This document shows, in pieces, positions 10,537 to 20,638 of a DNA stretch of 64,000 nucleotides. The notes under the pieces were generated by a model that saw only the letters and a list, made by a program, of their open reading frames with translations, was not told the origin of the DNA and did no database searches. The position numbers were made by a program, and so were the translations under genes. Position 1 is the first letter of the stretch, and each line of letters opens with the position of its first letter. Source of the DNA: Jaminaea rosea. Its lineage: Eukaryota > Basidiomycota > Exobasidiomycetes > Microstromatales. The stretch lies in NCBI RefSeq assembly GCF_003144245.1, contig NW_020289988.1:248001-312000 (forward strand), read 5' to 3'.

Positions 10537-11006
10537 GTCGAGAGAGCTGAGTTCTGCGACCACGACGATCTGGGGCTCAGTCTACCCGCCGGACGCCCGT
10601 CGCTCGCAGCTGAAGCTGAATTGTGGTCCCTCGTTTAATGCACGCACAGACACACGCACATCTTGAGGCAAGGCGAGGTCACCCACTGTCGTCGAGGACC
10701 CTTGAATGTGTCGTCGAGAAGTCCGAGGGAGTGGGTCGATACAGAATCGAGCCAGCATGAGTTGCTCTGCCCTCTGCGCTAATGATGCGGTTGCGCTTGA
10801 ACATCGAAGAGGGTCCAGTGTGAGCGAGAGACACAAGCTCGGTCGCTCTCGCAGAGAGTTGATAGAAAGAAGCAGAGAAGGCCTTCCCGTTCGAAATCAA
10901 AAAACGCCCACATCCCTGACCCTAATCGTATTCATTGCACTCCTCGTCATTTCTCATCCTTTCCTCGATCATTGGGCACCCTTCATTACCACGGGCCTCC
11001 ATCGCC

Positions 11007-12155
11007 ATGGATATGCGTTACTCCTCTTCGTCATCCTCCTCGACATCCGCCGCGTCCACTTGCTCCTCATTCTCCTCACCGACAACTCCGCACACTATGT
11101 CCTCGTCTGGCACCTCATATCGTCCACTTCGTTCGTCCTGCCCATCAGGCGACAAGCTTCTGCCCTCTCGCCGCGACTTGGCCGCGTCTCGCAAGCTGAG
11201 TCTCCAAGAAGCGCAGGATGCCCTCGACGAGGGGCTGCAACTCTTTCTCGGAGCTCGAGTTGCTCCTACGACGCACACGTACCCGGACACGTACCTCCTC
11301 AACGACTTGCGCGAATGGCAGCAGCAAAGCAGGCCGCAGTGGACGGTCAAGAATCCCTTTGGCCAGCCAGTAGATGATGACGGTTGCGATACTCGCGATG
11401 ACTTCGACGAGTCCAGCATCGGCGACGACAGCAGCGTCATTCCGCCATCACAATACAGCAGCAGCGACACGTCGAGGCGCAACTCACGCTTCCCCTTCGA
11501 CAGTGACTCGCGCTGCCCCAACGTACCACCTCAGACAGCCCCTGCCTCGTGCGCCATGCTTCCTTCCCTCTCCGCTCCACCTGCCCCATCGTCATCCTCG
11601 TCATCGAGCAGCGTTCGTGATGCAGCTCGTGCCCTCTTTGCCCTCTCTTCCGCTGAGCGCGCAGAGGCCATCGAGTTGGCGTCCCAATGGAAGCGTGAGG
11701 AGACACGCATGGGGAGGAGAAGCTTCGCGATCAAGTCGCCGCCAAAGACTACGCAACTAGCACCTGCGCAGCCATCAGCCATGTCGTCACCGCCGCGACG
11801 CCAACGCAAGAGCGACACGGTACCGCTGCCACTGCTTCGCATCTCTCCGCCAAGGCCGAGGCCGAGCCCACCTACGAAACCCGCGACATCGTCTGCCGCC
11901 GAGGCGGTACGCTTGGCTCCTTGTCCCCCAGCCGCAACAGATGAGCGCAAGGGTGTACGCACGGCCTCTGCGCTGGACTCGGTCGCCAATGAGCTGGCCC
12001 TCATGTCGGAAATGGCGCGCGAGGAGACCTTAGCGCCGCAGCCAGCGACCGTGCGGAGAAGATCGGCGGAGACGCGCAGCAGCAGCAACAGTAGCCGCGA
12101 AAGGCGTCCGAGTATCGGTGGTGTGGCGGCGGCGATGATGTCTGTGCAGGTGTGA
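11007..12155 (+). CDS. Ser/Pro-rich protein of unknown function
   Basis: A single exon of 382 residues from the ATG in catcgccATGG. I do not recognise a family. The N-terminus has a long Ser run (residues 5-12) and a Ser/Thr-rich stretch; residues about 55-95 look more ordered (RKLSLQEAQDALDEGLQLFLGAR, then TYLLNDLREWQQQ), and a second ordered patch near residue 210-240 (ARALFALSSAERAEAIELASQW) is Ala/Glu-rich and probably helical. The rest is Pro, Ser and basic residues with SPP-type phosphorylation motifs (LLRISPPRPRPSPP). There is no signal peptide or membrane segment. It looks like a disordered regulatory protein or scaffold. It converges on the UreF gene with 113 bases between stop codons. 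Confidence 0.7.
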   Translation: MDMRYSSSSSSSTSAASTCSSFSSPTTPHTMSSSGTSYRPLRSSCPSGDKLLPSRRDLAASRKLSLQEAQDALDEGLQLFLGARVAPTTHTYPDTYLLNDLREWQQQSRPQWTVKNPFGQPVDDDGCDTRDDFDESSIGDDSSVIPPSQYSSSDTSRRNSRFPFDSDSRCPNVPPQTAPASCAMLPSLSAPPAPSSSSSSSSVRDAARALFALSSAERAEAIELASQWKREETRMGRRSFAIKSPPKTTQLAPAQPSAMSSPPRRQRKSDTVPLPLLRISPPRPRPSPPTKPATSSAAEAVRLAPCPPAATDERKGVRTASALDSVANELALMSEMAREETLAPQPATVRRRSAETRSSSNSSRERRPSIGGVAAAMMSVQV

Positions 12156-12268
12156 CAAGTAGGATTGGAGAGCCGATCGCTGATCAAGGGCTGAGAATGA
12201 TCGCGCTCCCTCAATGTAGAATGTCACCGTGCAAATACTCCTCTATCTTCATGCCGACGCCTGATTGA

Positions 12269-13342
12269 CTAGCTGTTGAACAGGCGTGTGTGAAGGACGT
12301 CGTGCCGCGCTTGTACGATGTCTCCTAGCGGCCAGGTATTAGCCGGCGCGCGAAAATCCCGCTCTCCGCGGTCCTCCTCTTCTTGGCCCCAAGCTCCTTC
12401 GTCGTCCCAGTTCCAGTCCTGCGCGAAGGGATTGGCTGCGGGTGTGCTCTCTGATCTCGCCGTTGCCTTCTTGTCCACCTCGACGATGCTGTCTGATACC
12501 TCATGCCCTCCAGAATCGATTGCCACGAGCCCAGTAGTCGCCACTCTTGACCAGTCCCTTTCCCCTACTACGTCTCTCACGACCTCTCTGACCTCATGCA
12601 ACAACAAGGAATGCGCTGCGTATGGTCCGAGGGTATTGAGGCGAATACTGCTCGACAAGACGGTCCTTGCCTGCAAGAAGAGGTGAAGCGATAGCGTCGC
12701 ATCGATGCCCATGCCGAGCGCGGCGGTGAAGATGCCCCAGCAGATGGACAAGTGGCCATGCGGCGCCGTATCGCGAGTAGAAGAGGCGCGGACCTTGCGC
12801 TTGTACTCATCGATCAACTCTTGCGCAGGGCTGGGGTTGGGCAGGGGTGGTGCGAAGGATTTGGAGTAGAGGATAAGGAGGGCCATTCCTTGTGCTTTGG
12901 AGGCGCGGCGTAGCACATGATTCGGGGAGAAGGCATGGTACGCCGCATCGAGGGTTATGAGCGAGTACAGCGCGGTGGAACAATCGTCGTCGCTGGGCTC
13001 GTCTTGGGCGAGGTGGGCGGTGACGAGGCGATGGGCATCAAGCAAAAAGGGCAGCGCACTTCTTGCATATGACTGAAGCGAGTGCCTTACAAAGTTGATG
13101 GTGGCTATAGCTGTGCGATCCCTGCTCGTTGATGGCACAGCTGTGGATGCCGACGCCGCGATGCTGCTCTCCTGCCGTAGAAAGCCATGCACTCCGTACG
13201 ACTCTAAGCCGGACGAAGCAACGAACCCGCCCGTGGGCAGATTGGAGTCGCTCAGCAGGCTGAGCAAGTAAGCCTCGTCAAAGCTTTGACGTTCTGCCAC
13301 TGACGCCGAAGAGCGGGCTACGGTAGCACCCCTGAACCTCAT
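12269..13342 (-). CDS. Urease accessory protein UreF
   Basis: A single exon of 357 residues from the ATG at 13342; the frame is open further upstream but only with a TTG. Hallmarks are LLSLLSDSNLPTGGFVASSGLESYG near the N-terminus, HGHLSICWGIFTAALGMG, a helix-rich middle, SSSIRLNTLGPYAAHSLL, and the conserved end PLGDIVQARHDVLHTRLFNS. UreF works with UreD and UreG to load nickel and CO2 into apo-urease in the cytosol. Insertions are fungal-style: a Ser/Asp loop near residue 120 and an acidic, Trp-containing stretch (DWNWDDEGAWGQEEE) shortly before the C-terminal motif. No other urease gene lies in the window. It shares a 377-base divergent promoter with the next gene. Confidence 0.93.
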   Translation of the reverse strand: MRFRGATVARSSASVAERQSFDEAYLLSLLSDSNLPTGGFVASSGLESYGVHGFLRQESSIAASASTAVPSTSRDRTAIATINFVRHSLQSYARSALPFLLDAHRLVTAHLAQDEPSDDDCSTALYSLITLDAAYHAFSPNHVLRRASKAQGMALLILYSKSFAPPLPNPSPAQELIDEYKRKVRASSTRDTAPHGHLSICWGIFTAALGMGIDATLSLHLFLQARTVLSSSIRLNTLGPYAAHSLLLHEVREVVRDVVGERDWSRVATTGLVAIDSGGHEVSDSIVEVDKKATARSESTPAANPFAQDWNWDDEGAWGQEEEDRGERDFRAPANTWPLGDIVQARHDVLHTRLFNS

Positions 13343-13719
13343 ATCTGTACCGTACGAGTCGCCTCGCCTCGCCTCGCCTTGCACTCGTCTTAGCCTTGTC
13401 GAGCTGGGTGTTGGTTGAAGCAAAGAAGGCAGTCAGTCACGCTTTGCCGCCGATGCCGCCGCTTCTTCCGCTCGAGCGGGTGGCTCCCTCCGAAGAGTGG
13501 AGTGGCGGAGCGCCTTTCAAAAGCCGCACCTGTTCGCGACACCCAGACTTCAAGTTCGAAGAGACGCCACATCCCACGCCCAGCGGCACTTAGCTTCCTT
13601 TTGCTCCCTCATCATCTTTGATATCCTACGCTCGTTAATTCCAGTGGTCACCTCTTCTTCACCCCTCTTCTTCTTCGCTGCTCTCCTCCCTCTTTTCAAT
13701 ACTCTCTCGTCCGCCCGCC
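13343..13719. promoter_or_regulatory. Divergent promoter UreF / membrane protein
   Basis: A 377-base gap between divergent starts. It has a gcctc tandem repeat near 13358-13379 and a long pyrimidine tract (about 13645-13710, tcttc/ctctc-rich) just before the plus-strand ATG, as is common in fungal core promoters. I see no clear TATA box. Confidence 0.4.
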
Positions 13720-15063
13720 ATGTCAGCGTCCGTGTCTCCTGCGGACAACGTCACGCACGCCGGCTCCAAAGGCAAGCAACCAGTTGATCCGCTTCGCGAG
13801 CCACGTCGCTCAATACGCCGTCGCCCCTTTGAGTCCACTCTCGCCTCGCATGACCCACACCTTCCCCACGAGAAGTGGTACAAGCGCGCAGAGGCACCTC
13901 GCAACCTAGCCTTTGCAGCTCCCTATCCTTCTTCAGGGGTCGTCCTCACTCAGCCCTCAAGGTGGAGGGACTGGCTCATCCCCGGCCCCATTGCGTTGGG
14001 AAGGGGCCAGTTTTGGTACCTCCTCATCGGTCAGTCCCTCATCGCCGCCGTCATCTCAGGCGCAATCAACTTTGGCGTAGCGTGCGCGACGTACAATCAC
14101 TATGATCCTGCTGTCACGCCCATCTATTTCTGGAAGTGGTTCCCCGTACCCCTCGCGGGCGACATGGGCGTCACCATTATCGTTCAGCAGATCTTCTCCA
14201 TGATCATCACCTCGACTTTGGTCCATAACGATCTCTCCAAGGGGCCAGTAGCCCCGCTCAGGCGGCCCTGGCCCCCACTTATGCATTTGCCTGCTACGCC
14301 GAATGCACAAGGCAGTTGGCTGGGGGTGAGAATCAAGAGCGACGTGAAAGAGGGGGAGACTCTCTATATGGGCAAGGCAGAGAGGAGCGGACTGGTGGGT
14401 AGATATGGCTGGTGGCTTATGCGCTCGATGTTCATGGGCTCGGAGCGCAATGACCTCCTTGCCCCCGGAATCACCTACCGACAACGGTTCGAGCGCTTGC
14501 TCTGGACGGCTTTCCAGGGGTTCTGCATTTGCCTCGCCACCTGGTGGTGGTACTGGCCTATCTCCATCGCTATCCTTGCGCCAATCTACGCCGGTCGCAA
14601 TATTGCTGGCGGTTTCATTCCAGCCCTGATCAAGCTGATATACGGGGCGGTGCTTTCCCTGCTTACCAACCCGATCATGGCCCTCCTCGCGATGGGAGCC
14701 GAGTCCAGTGTCAGGAGAGGATACCCTGAATTGGAGATCTGGCGCCCATTCGGCGGGGAGGAGGACTACGACGCATGGTTGGCGGAGCAAGGGCTCACGC
14801 CCGCGGACGTTGAGATTGGTCCGGGTGGCATCGCAAGAAGGGTCAAGGTTGGTGGCGAGGCCGGAGGAGCATCGCAAACAGCTCAATTTCAAGAAGTGGA
14901 GACTACGACGGCGCCTTCGCAAGCGCAAGCGGCGCCAGCCTTGGGCGTATCCACCGCCTCCTCACGCACTCTAGCAGCCTCAGCAGCCCCGACGCCGGGC
15001 ACCAAGACGAACGGCGCTGTCAGTCCAAAAACGATAGAGGAGGGCCAAGGGGCCCATGATTGA
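13720..15063 (+). CDS. Multi-spanning fungal membrane protein (possibly DUF2456)
   Basis: A single exon of 447 residues, start ATG after cccgcc. The N-terminal 75 residues are hydrophilic and basic. Hydrophobic helices follow: FWYLLIGQSLIAAVISGAIN (about 105-125), a second near 148-170 containing PLAGDMGVTIIVQQ, a third around TAFQGFCICLATWWWYWPIS (267-290) and a fourth around FIPALIKLIYGAVLSLLTNP (305-330). GALNFG-Y...W-P-LAGD-xxVT-I-Q is a pattern I associate with the fungal family DUF2456, from memory. The C-terminal 85 residues are Ala/Ser/Thr-rich and likely disordered. There is no enzyme motif, so no reaction can be given. It is in tandem with the next membrane protein gene. Confidence 0.82.
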   Translation: MSASVSPADNVTHAGSKGKQPVDPLREPRRSIRRRPFESTLASHDPHLPHEKWYKRAEAPRNLAFAAPYPSSGVVLTQPSRWRDWLIPGPIALGRGQFWYLLIGQSLIAAVISGAINFGVACATYNHYDPAVTPIYFWKWFPVPLAGDMGVTIIVQQIFSMIITSTLVHNDLSKGPVAPLRRPWPPLMHLPATPNAQGSWLGVRIKSDVKEGETLYMGKAERSGLVGRYGWWLMRSMFMGSERNDLLAPGITYRQRFERLLWTAFQGFCICLATWWWYWPISIAILAPIYAGRNIAGGFIPALIKLIYGAVLSLLTNPIMALLAMGAESSVRRGYPELEIWRPFGGEEDYDAWLAEQGLTPADVEIGPGGIARRVKVGGEAGGASQTAQFQEVETTTAPSQAQAAPALGVSTASSRTLAASAAPTPGTKTNGAVSPKTIEEGQGAHD

Positions 15064-15405
15064 GTAGAGTAGATGGACCCGCAACGTCGATTGTAGATAC
15101 CGTATGACATAGCTCGCAGTCGCTTCGCCGCTCGCTGTTTTGTTTAATTCGATACATTTCTCCTCGCCTGCAGCGTGAGTGAGCGGGAGGGATGGAGCGT
15201 GTTGGTTGAGCGAGGTCGGCCCTGGTCCGTCGATCAACACATGAGCGGCGTTTGAAATTGCACCGCCAGTTCAATCCACTTTCCCACTACCCGCCGGTTG
15301 CTTTTGCTCTCACTTCCTTCACTCTTGATTCATTCGTCCATACCAAAGGCAGCTTACAAGTTTCGCTGCCTCATACATCTGTTTCTCTCCAGCCGCTCGA
15401 CCGCT
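15064..15405. promoter_or_regulatory. Intergenic promoter region
   Basis: A 342-base gap between tandem genes. It ends in a pyrimidine-rich leader before the ATG at 15406. I see no other feature. Confidence 0.3.
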
Positions 15406-16896
15406 ATGCCTCTCTTCAGTGGCGGGGGCGAGAGCTCACGTCGCAAGGGAGTCAAAAAGGCGCCTGGCGGCGAGGCCCCTAACATCGATTGGGCTGCATT
15501 GAGCCAGCAGACGGGATTCACTGATGCAGTGAGCGCTGCGATGGATGCATTGCAATCCGCTGCGGCGGCAGCGACGGATGGGGGAAGTCCTAACAGAAGA
15601 GGCAAGGCGAAGGGAAGACGCTCTGCTGCGGGCATGGAGAGGGACGGCGCATCCGGTGAGTAGCGTGAGCCCGAGTCGATACTCTCCTTGAGCTACTCTA
15701 ATCCTTTGAGTGATCCTGCACCAGCCATCAACAACATCATTCGCACACTCTCGCGCGCATTCTTCTCCCTATCACCAAGCGCGCAACGCAATGCCCTGTG
15801 GGGTCTGCTAGTGGTAAGCATCCTCTACATCCCTGGCCTCTGGACACTCAAGGTGGCTCTGGCTGCGGCGTTGCTCCTCTTCAGACCGCTTGATGGAGCG
15901 TCTGGACTATCAGGTGGCAAGCGCGGTGGTGCATGGAAGGTGCCCAAGCAAAAGGATGCGAAGGGTCAATGGTTCTCCACGGATCCGCTGGTGGCTGCGA
16001 TGCAGGTGAGTGAGAGGAGAGCCTGGACGAGTCAGCCCCTTGAGGCCTTGGAAGCTGACGGTACATTATGCTCTTCGTCTCCGCAGAGAATACCAGAGAC
16101 AACGACATACGGCAATATTGGGAGTCCGGACCCCTCATCCTCGTCTCCCGACCTCCCAGCCTTCGCAGCTCCTCCTTCACCCTCCCCCGAGCTCGCCCCA
16201 CGGCCGCAAGCCTCGCCTTCACCCCGGCCGCACGCGATACCTCCTCCGCCTCTACCAGCATCAGTCACTCTCCCGGACTCTGCATTTTTCAGTCCTCAGC
16301 TGCCTCCCTCATCGCCACGCCCCATGGTACCATCACTGAGCGAGCCGCAACTCCTTTCTGCCACGCCGAGGATGCCCTCCCAGCTGAATCGGCCGGTACG
16401 TCATCCGCTGGAGAGCATCGTGGGACGTCAACAGGCAACCTCTTCGCCACGCCCTGACCCGCACGTCACATCAAGCGAAATCATGCCTAACCCTCACGAC
16501 CGTTCGCGGGCACGTCACGTCAGCTCTCCCTACCACAGCACCCACTCCCCGTCCGTAGACAGAAGAACACATCGTCTACCCTCCCTTCCCCCATCTCTCC
16601 CGCCTCCACCAGGCAACGATGAGCGCGGACCTCACGTGACGTCGGGAGAATGGCAACGTGGTCCTTCCGGCTCGTTTCATCGCATTGCTGTTGCGAAGAA
16701 GGCGTGGAAAAGGACGTTTAGTGGACCATCGAAGGGTTCAAGGCAGACAGAGCGCGAAGAGGAGCGGGAGAGACTGAGAACCGAGCAGGAGTATGAGTTT
16801 GAGAGGGCGATGCGGACGAAAGTGTTCGACGAGGATCGTGCTGATACGGGAGAGGGCGGGTGGGTCGATGAGTTTGGCAGGCCAATGAGCGGGTGA
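15406..16896 (+). CDS. Proline-rich membrane protein of unknown function
   Basis: Three exons, 15406..15655, 15725..16005 and 16087..16896, encode 446 residues; introns are 69 and 81 bases with GTGAGT donors, and the second is in frame without a stop, so its removal is inferred. The N-terminus is small, basic and Gly/Ala-rich. Residues about 107-145 carry one or two membrane segments (NALWGLLVVSILYIPGLWTL then KVALAAALLLF). After a conserved-looking WKVPKQKDAKGQWFSTDPLV, the chain becomes a 200-residue Pro/Ser/His-rich linker. The end is charged and helical (REEERERLRTEQEYEFERAM) and closes with GGWVDEFGRPMSG. I do not recognise the family. A role in the endomembrane system is possible but unsupported. 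Confidence 0.78.
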
Positions 16897-17528
16897 GCGG
16901 ACGGGAAGCTTTACCGTTCAGGGGCTCATGCGAGCGAAAGCGGGGCTGACGCTCCCCACTGATAGTGATGTTATGTGTATGATACCACCTACCTTAGTAG
17001 CTACATTCAGTGCTCAGAGAGCGCTCCTCTCATCCAGCTGTGGCCCCCTCGGCCGGCGAGCTGAAAATCGCCTGGCTCGTGCGCTCTCCGGCAACCCGGC
17101 TGACAAGACACCGCTCTAGTGCCCATTTCCCACCGCTTTGAGTCGGTCAACTATCTTTGCTGTCTAACCATCACTCTTTCCCACTTTAGAGCGGTCTATT
17201 TCACCACACTGCGGCTCTGAATAGCTTATTGAGCTCGATGGCTAGAATCCCTGACTAGAACGTGTGGTAGCCCACCACCAACACAGCCTTTCGGCGTATC
17301 CCGGCTTCAGGGGGACGACCTTCGCGGACGGACGCAGCAACGGACGACGCCGGCCACGAGGTTGAAGGCTAGTTGGGTCCCTCGGCCAGATCTAATCTTA
17401 TCGGAGCGCTAGCAGCCCTCAGTTGCGGCACCTTTTGACGCGCGAGGGGCACGACGCCTCCTCCCTGCCTTCAACACCGTCCGCTATCCCCATCTTGCCG
17501 CCACCACCACCCGTCACCAGCCAGCATC
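16897..17528. other. Intergenic interval, no feature seen
   Basis: A 632-base gap between tandem genes. I see no tRNA, repeat or conserved coding stretch; it presumably holds the promoter of the F-box-like gene. Confidence 0.3.
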
Positions 17529-18771
17529 ATGTTCTCGCCTCTACCCCTCTCCCAGCCCCACTTCCAGACATGTGGTCCTTCCGCCTCTACCTCTTCTCTT
17601 GCTCCGCGCTCAACTGCACCGACTCACTACGCGCCACACGGCTACTCGGGAGATGGATGGCGTCAAATGCTTCTTCCCATTCCTTCACACGTATCCGACC
17701 CCTACCAGTTTCTCGACGAGCTCCGCGCCCAGTGGGAAGAGGAGACGCGTAGGCTCAATTGGATCAGGAGGGAGAGACAAGATGGCAGTTCTATACCGCC
17801 GCACATGGTTGGGAAATGGGCAAGGATGCTGGAACTCCCCTGCGAGGTTTGGAGGGGTATTGCGAGAGAGGTCGTGAGGGAGGGGGAGGGAGCGACTTTG
17901 GCCCGCGTCTCCCGTGACTTCCAGCACCTCCTCACTCCACTCCTCCTGGCCTCCCCTCACCTTGCGTCGAGTGGCGACCTCGACTCGCTTCTCCTCTCCC
18001 TCACATCGTCCCCTTCGCGTATCCTGCTCATCTCCTCGCTCTCACTGCAGCTCACCTCGAGTGCTGATTGGGCAAAGGCGGAACAGCTTGGCAACACGCT
18101 GAAGGGAGGCGGAGCGGACATCAAAAGACTGAAGCTGAAGTGTGCAGGCAGTGATACGGGGAAAGCGAGAGAGCTCTTTGGGTGCTTCAGACCCGAGGAG
18201 TTTGAGTGGGTAAGTAAGCGCTACCGGTAAGGCTCGACGTCAATCGTGTGCTGATCACCTTTCGCCCTCACACGCGCAGACCACCTCCCCGTGCTGGCTT
18301 ATTCGTCCCTCACGAGCATTTGCCGACCTCCTCACACCCTGGTGCACCCACTCGTCGACCTCAGCCTCAGCACCACCGCCTTGCTTGCTCACCCTTCGCC
18401 TGTCTGGCTTCTTCCTCGACGACCACTTCCTCGAAGCACTACTGGGCCTCGCCTCGTTAGAGAAGCTTGTGCTCTTTGGACGAACAGTGCAGAACATTCC
18501 CATCGGCGTTCTGCGGGGCTTATTGGGAGGCTCTGAGTGGGAGGCTACATGTGAGGCAGAGACGAAAGGTACCTCCCGGAGGCCAGATCAAGGTCGCCGT
18601 CAGCTCCACCTTACTGAGCTGAGCCTCGTCGACTTACCTCGAGGCTCTGCGCAGAGGATACTCGGCCAGGTAGAGGATCTGGTCTCGCCCTGCGGGAAAG
18701 CAGCGTGGCGTGGTATTACTCGCGCGTCATCCAAGGAGGGAAATGAGGATGTGATCCTCAGCAGGGCATGA
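17529..18771 (+). CDS. F-box-like protein, possibly with leucine-rich repeats
   Basis: Two exons, 17529..18209 and 18280..18771, with a 70-base intron (GTAAGT...GCGCAG) give 390 residues. Around residues 102-140, LELPCEVWRGIAREVVREGE then LARVSRDFQHLLTPLLLASPHL has the spacing of an F-box: LP-x-E at the start, hydrophobic helices, and the VS+xF--L-x-P-LL end. Downstream Leu-rich units (LDSLLLSLTSSPSRILLISSLSLQL, IKRLKLKCAG, LLTLRLSGFFLDD, LEKLVLFG, LTELSLVDLP) resemble degenerate leucine-rich repeats. F-box proteins recruit substrates to SCF ubiquitin ligases through Skp1. The N-terminal 60 residues are Ser/Pro/His-rich. No known orthologue is evident. Confidence 0.72.
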
Positions 18772-18932
18772 AATGCAGGGGACACTGTACTTATACGGCT
18801 ACCGTGATCGCTGCAGAGCAGAGCATGTGAGGCCTTCGATACACGAAGCTCAATCCTCAGCAGTACAATCAAGCGGCTCGTGATCAATCTTTTGCAACAG
18901 ACCTGTCATTGCCTTCAATCTAGTGTCACCGT

Positions 18933-20158
18933 TTATAATCTCGCCTGCTCCTTCTTTGGCTTCGCCTTCAGCACACAAGCCTGCGTCATCGTCGCGACGG
19001 CTCTGAAGTCCTCTCCTTCTCCCATCTCCTCCCAAAGCACCCCCTCATTGTATGTCCTCTCAAAGGCGCTCTCTCTCGCCTTGATCTCCCGCAAGAACCA
19101 TCCTTCCCTCTCACTCAAGCCAGGCTTTCCAAGCAGCGTATCCTCGCGGTGAAAGCGTATCGCAAAGTCGAGCGATGCGCACGCGGCTGCATCGTCGAGG
19201 AAGCGATTGGTGAAGCTCAATGGCGAGAAAGAGAGGGCTCCGTCGAGGAAGAAGACGATGAGGCTTGCACTCGCTGCAGCTTGGCTGATGGGCAGAGATC
19301 CCTCTTCTCTTGACTCTGTATCGACGAGGGATCCCCGAACCTTTGTCCAATCATACCCAACCCTCTCTGGCACCGGCCTGTCCTCCTGTCCGGTCTTTGC
19401 ACGCTTGTGGGCACCCCACGCAGCAGGTTGCCAGATTCCCTCGGGTGGTAGCTTGGAGACTGTGTACGCATTCATTGCGCTGAACGTCTTCGCTACGGCG
19501 TCTGCGGCGGCTTGAGGCAATTCACCGCTGCGAGCGCGTTCTTGCATCCCTTGCGGTTCGCCGGTCAGGCGGGTGTGGTGAGTGAGCGTCCCCGCAGAGG
19601 GGACCAAGCGCGGCTGGAGGGAGTAGGTGAGGATGCTGCGCGAACAGCAGGGGTCCAATGTCAGCCAATCGTGCTCGTCTCGCGCTCGATTTGTACCACT
19701 CACGAATTGTCCCTGCCGTTGGCCGACCGCCGCATGAAGTCCACTAGGCCGATATTACAGGCGTTGAGCGCCCCACCCTCTTTGCCCGTCGGCTGATAGA
19801 CTTTGACTTGCATCGTCTCAAACGTCCTGGTGCTCCTCAATGAGGTAACTTCGCAGATGAAGTGTGTCGAGCAGAGCGCCGGGCGAAGGTAGAGGCCCGA
19901 GGCTGAGTAGATTGTAAAGGGGCTGCTTGATGTAGAGGAGGCCGGGTGTTTGGCCTCGAGGTGTTGGAACGCCGCTGCGGTCAGCACGGCCAAGGCGCAG
20001 CCGCCATAGGCTATATCAGCCGTGTTGCCCATGCGAAAAGGGCGAGTGAGAGATTCGTACCATGCTGAGCCGGACGGGGCTGAGCTGGTTGCAGAGGGCG
20101 TGTAGGGGCGGAGACGGATGACATCCAGAGAGCGATTCTTCTCCTCGGGCATGGCCAT
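18933..20158 (-). CDS. Acyl-CoA thioesterase-like protein with peroxisomal C-terminus
   Basis: Two exons, 20158..19704 and 19635..18933, joined over a 68-base intron (GTGAGT...GCGCAG), encode 385 residues. The first half has the hotdog pattern of TesB-like/4HBT_3 thioesterases: DIAYGGCALAVLTAAAFQHL, then a strand set around SASGLYLRPALC, EVTSLRSTRTFETMQVKVYQ and ACNIGLVDFM. The second half repeats the fold: SLIVFFLDGALSFSPLSFTN, ASLDFAIRFHRE, WFLREIKARES, and the end EDFRAVATMTQACVLKAK. Such enzymes hydrolyse fatty acyl-CoA. The C-terminus is QARL, a PTS1-type signal, suggesting peroxisomal action in fatty-acid turnover. It is head to head with a second hotdog-fold gene. Confidence 0.82.
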
Positions 20159-20638
20159 GCTGATCGAGGCAGACGATGAGCGTACGACTAGCGATGGTCT
20201 TCAGCTTTCCCTCTCGCAGTAATGTAATAGCAAGGTGGAGAAGGAACAACCGGCTCATCGCACCTTGTACCGGCTTCCCGGTCGGTACGTCGGTCCCGCA
20301 GGTCCGACCGAGTCCAAGGATGCATCCCAGCGAAAGCGCGGATTGTTGGAAGTTCCGAAAGTCCGTCGGTCCGCGAGATCTGTCAGGTCGAGGAAAAAGT
20401 TGAGATTGACGCAAAGCCAAGCAAGCCACACACAATCGCTTGCACGATACGGAGCAAGTAAAGGTCGGGAGAGCCATTTGTTGGGGTCTTTGACATGGCG
20501 TGGTGGAAAGAAACGGCCGAGGACCCTTCTGCGCATTGACAATTCGCCGGCGATGAGCAGCGGTGTGTAGAAGGAAAGGTTTCGCTCCTGATTTACTTCC
20601 TGTCTTTCTTACCACTCCATCCTCCCTCTTCGCCCATC
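20159..20638. promoter_or_regulatory. Bidirectional promoter of two thioesterase-fold genes, with GTCGG motifs
   Basis: A 480-base gap between divergent starts. GTCGG occurs at 20281-20285, 20289-20293 and 20365-20369, and its reverse complement CCGAC at 20304-20308, so four copies lie within 90 bases. The cluster is near the minus-strand gene (start 20158). No factor is assigned. Confidence 0.4.

Larger units (their letters stand above)
8654..11006. other. 2.35-kb gene-poor interval
   Basis: I can support no gene in this interval. The longest open frame (about 190 codons near 9155-9727) starts at a non-ATG codon and has no domain or plausible composition. The DNA contains short GC-rich tandem repeats, a perfect 16-base palindrome at 10017-10032, and scattered gctcg/cttg repeats. 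It may include the 3' region of the SET gene and the promoter or long leader of the Ser-rich gene that starts at 11007. Confidence 0.4.
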
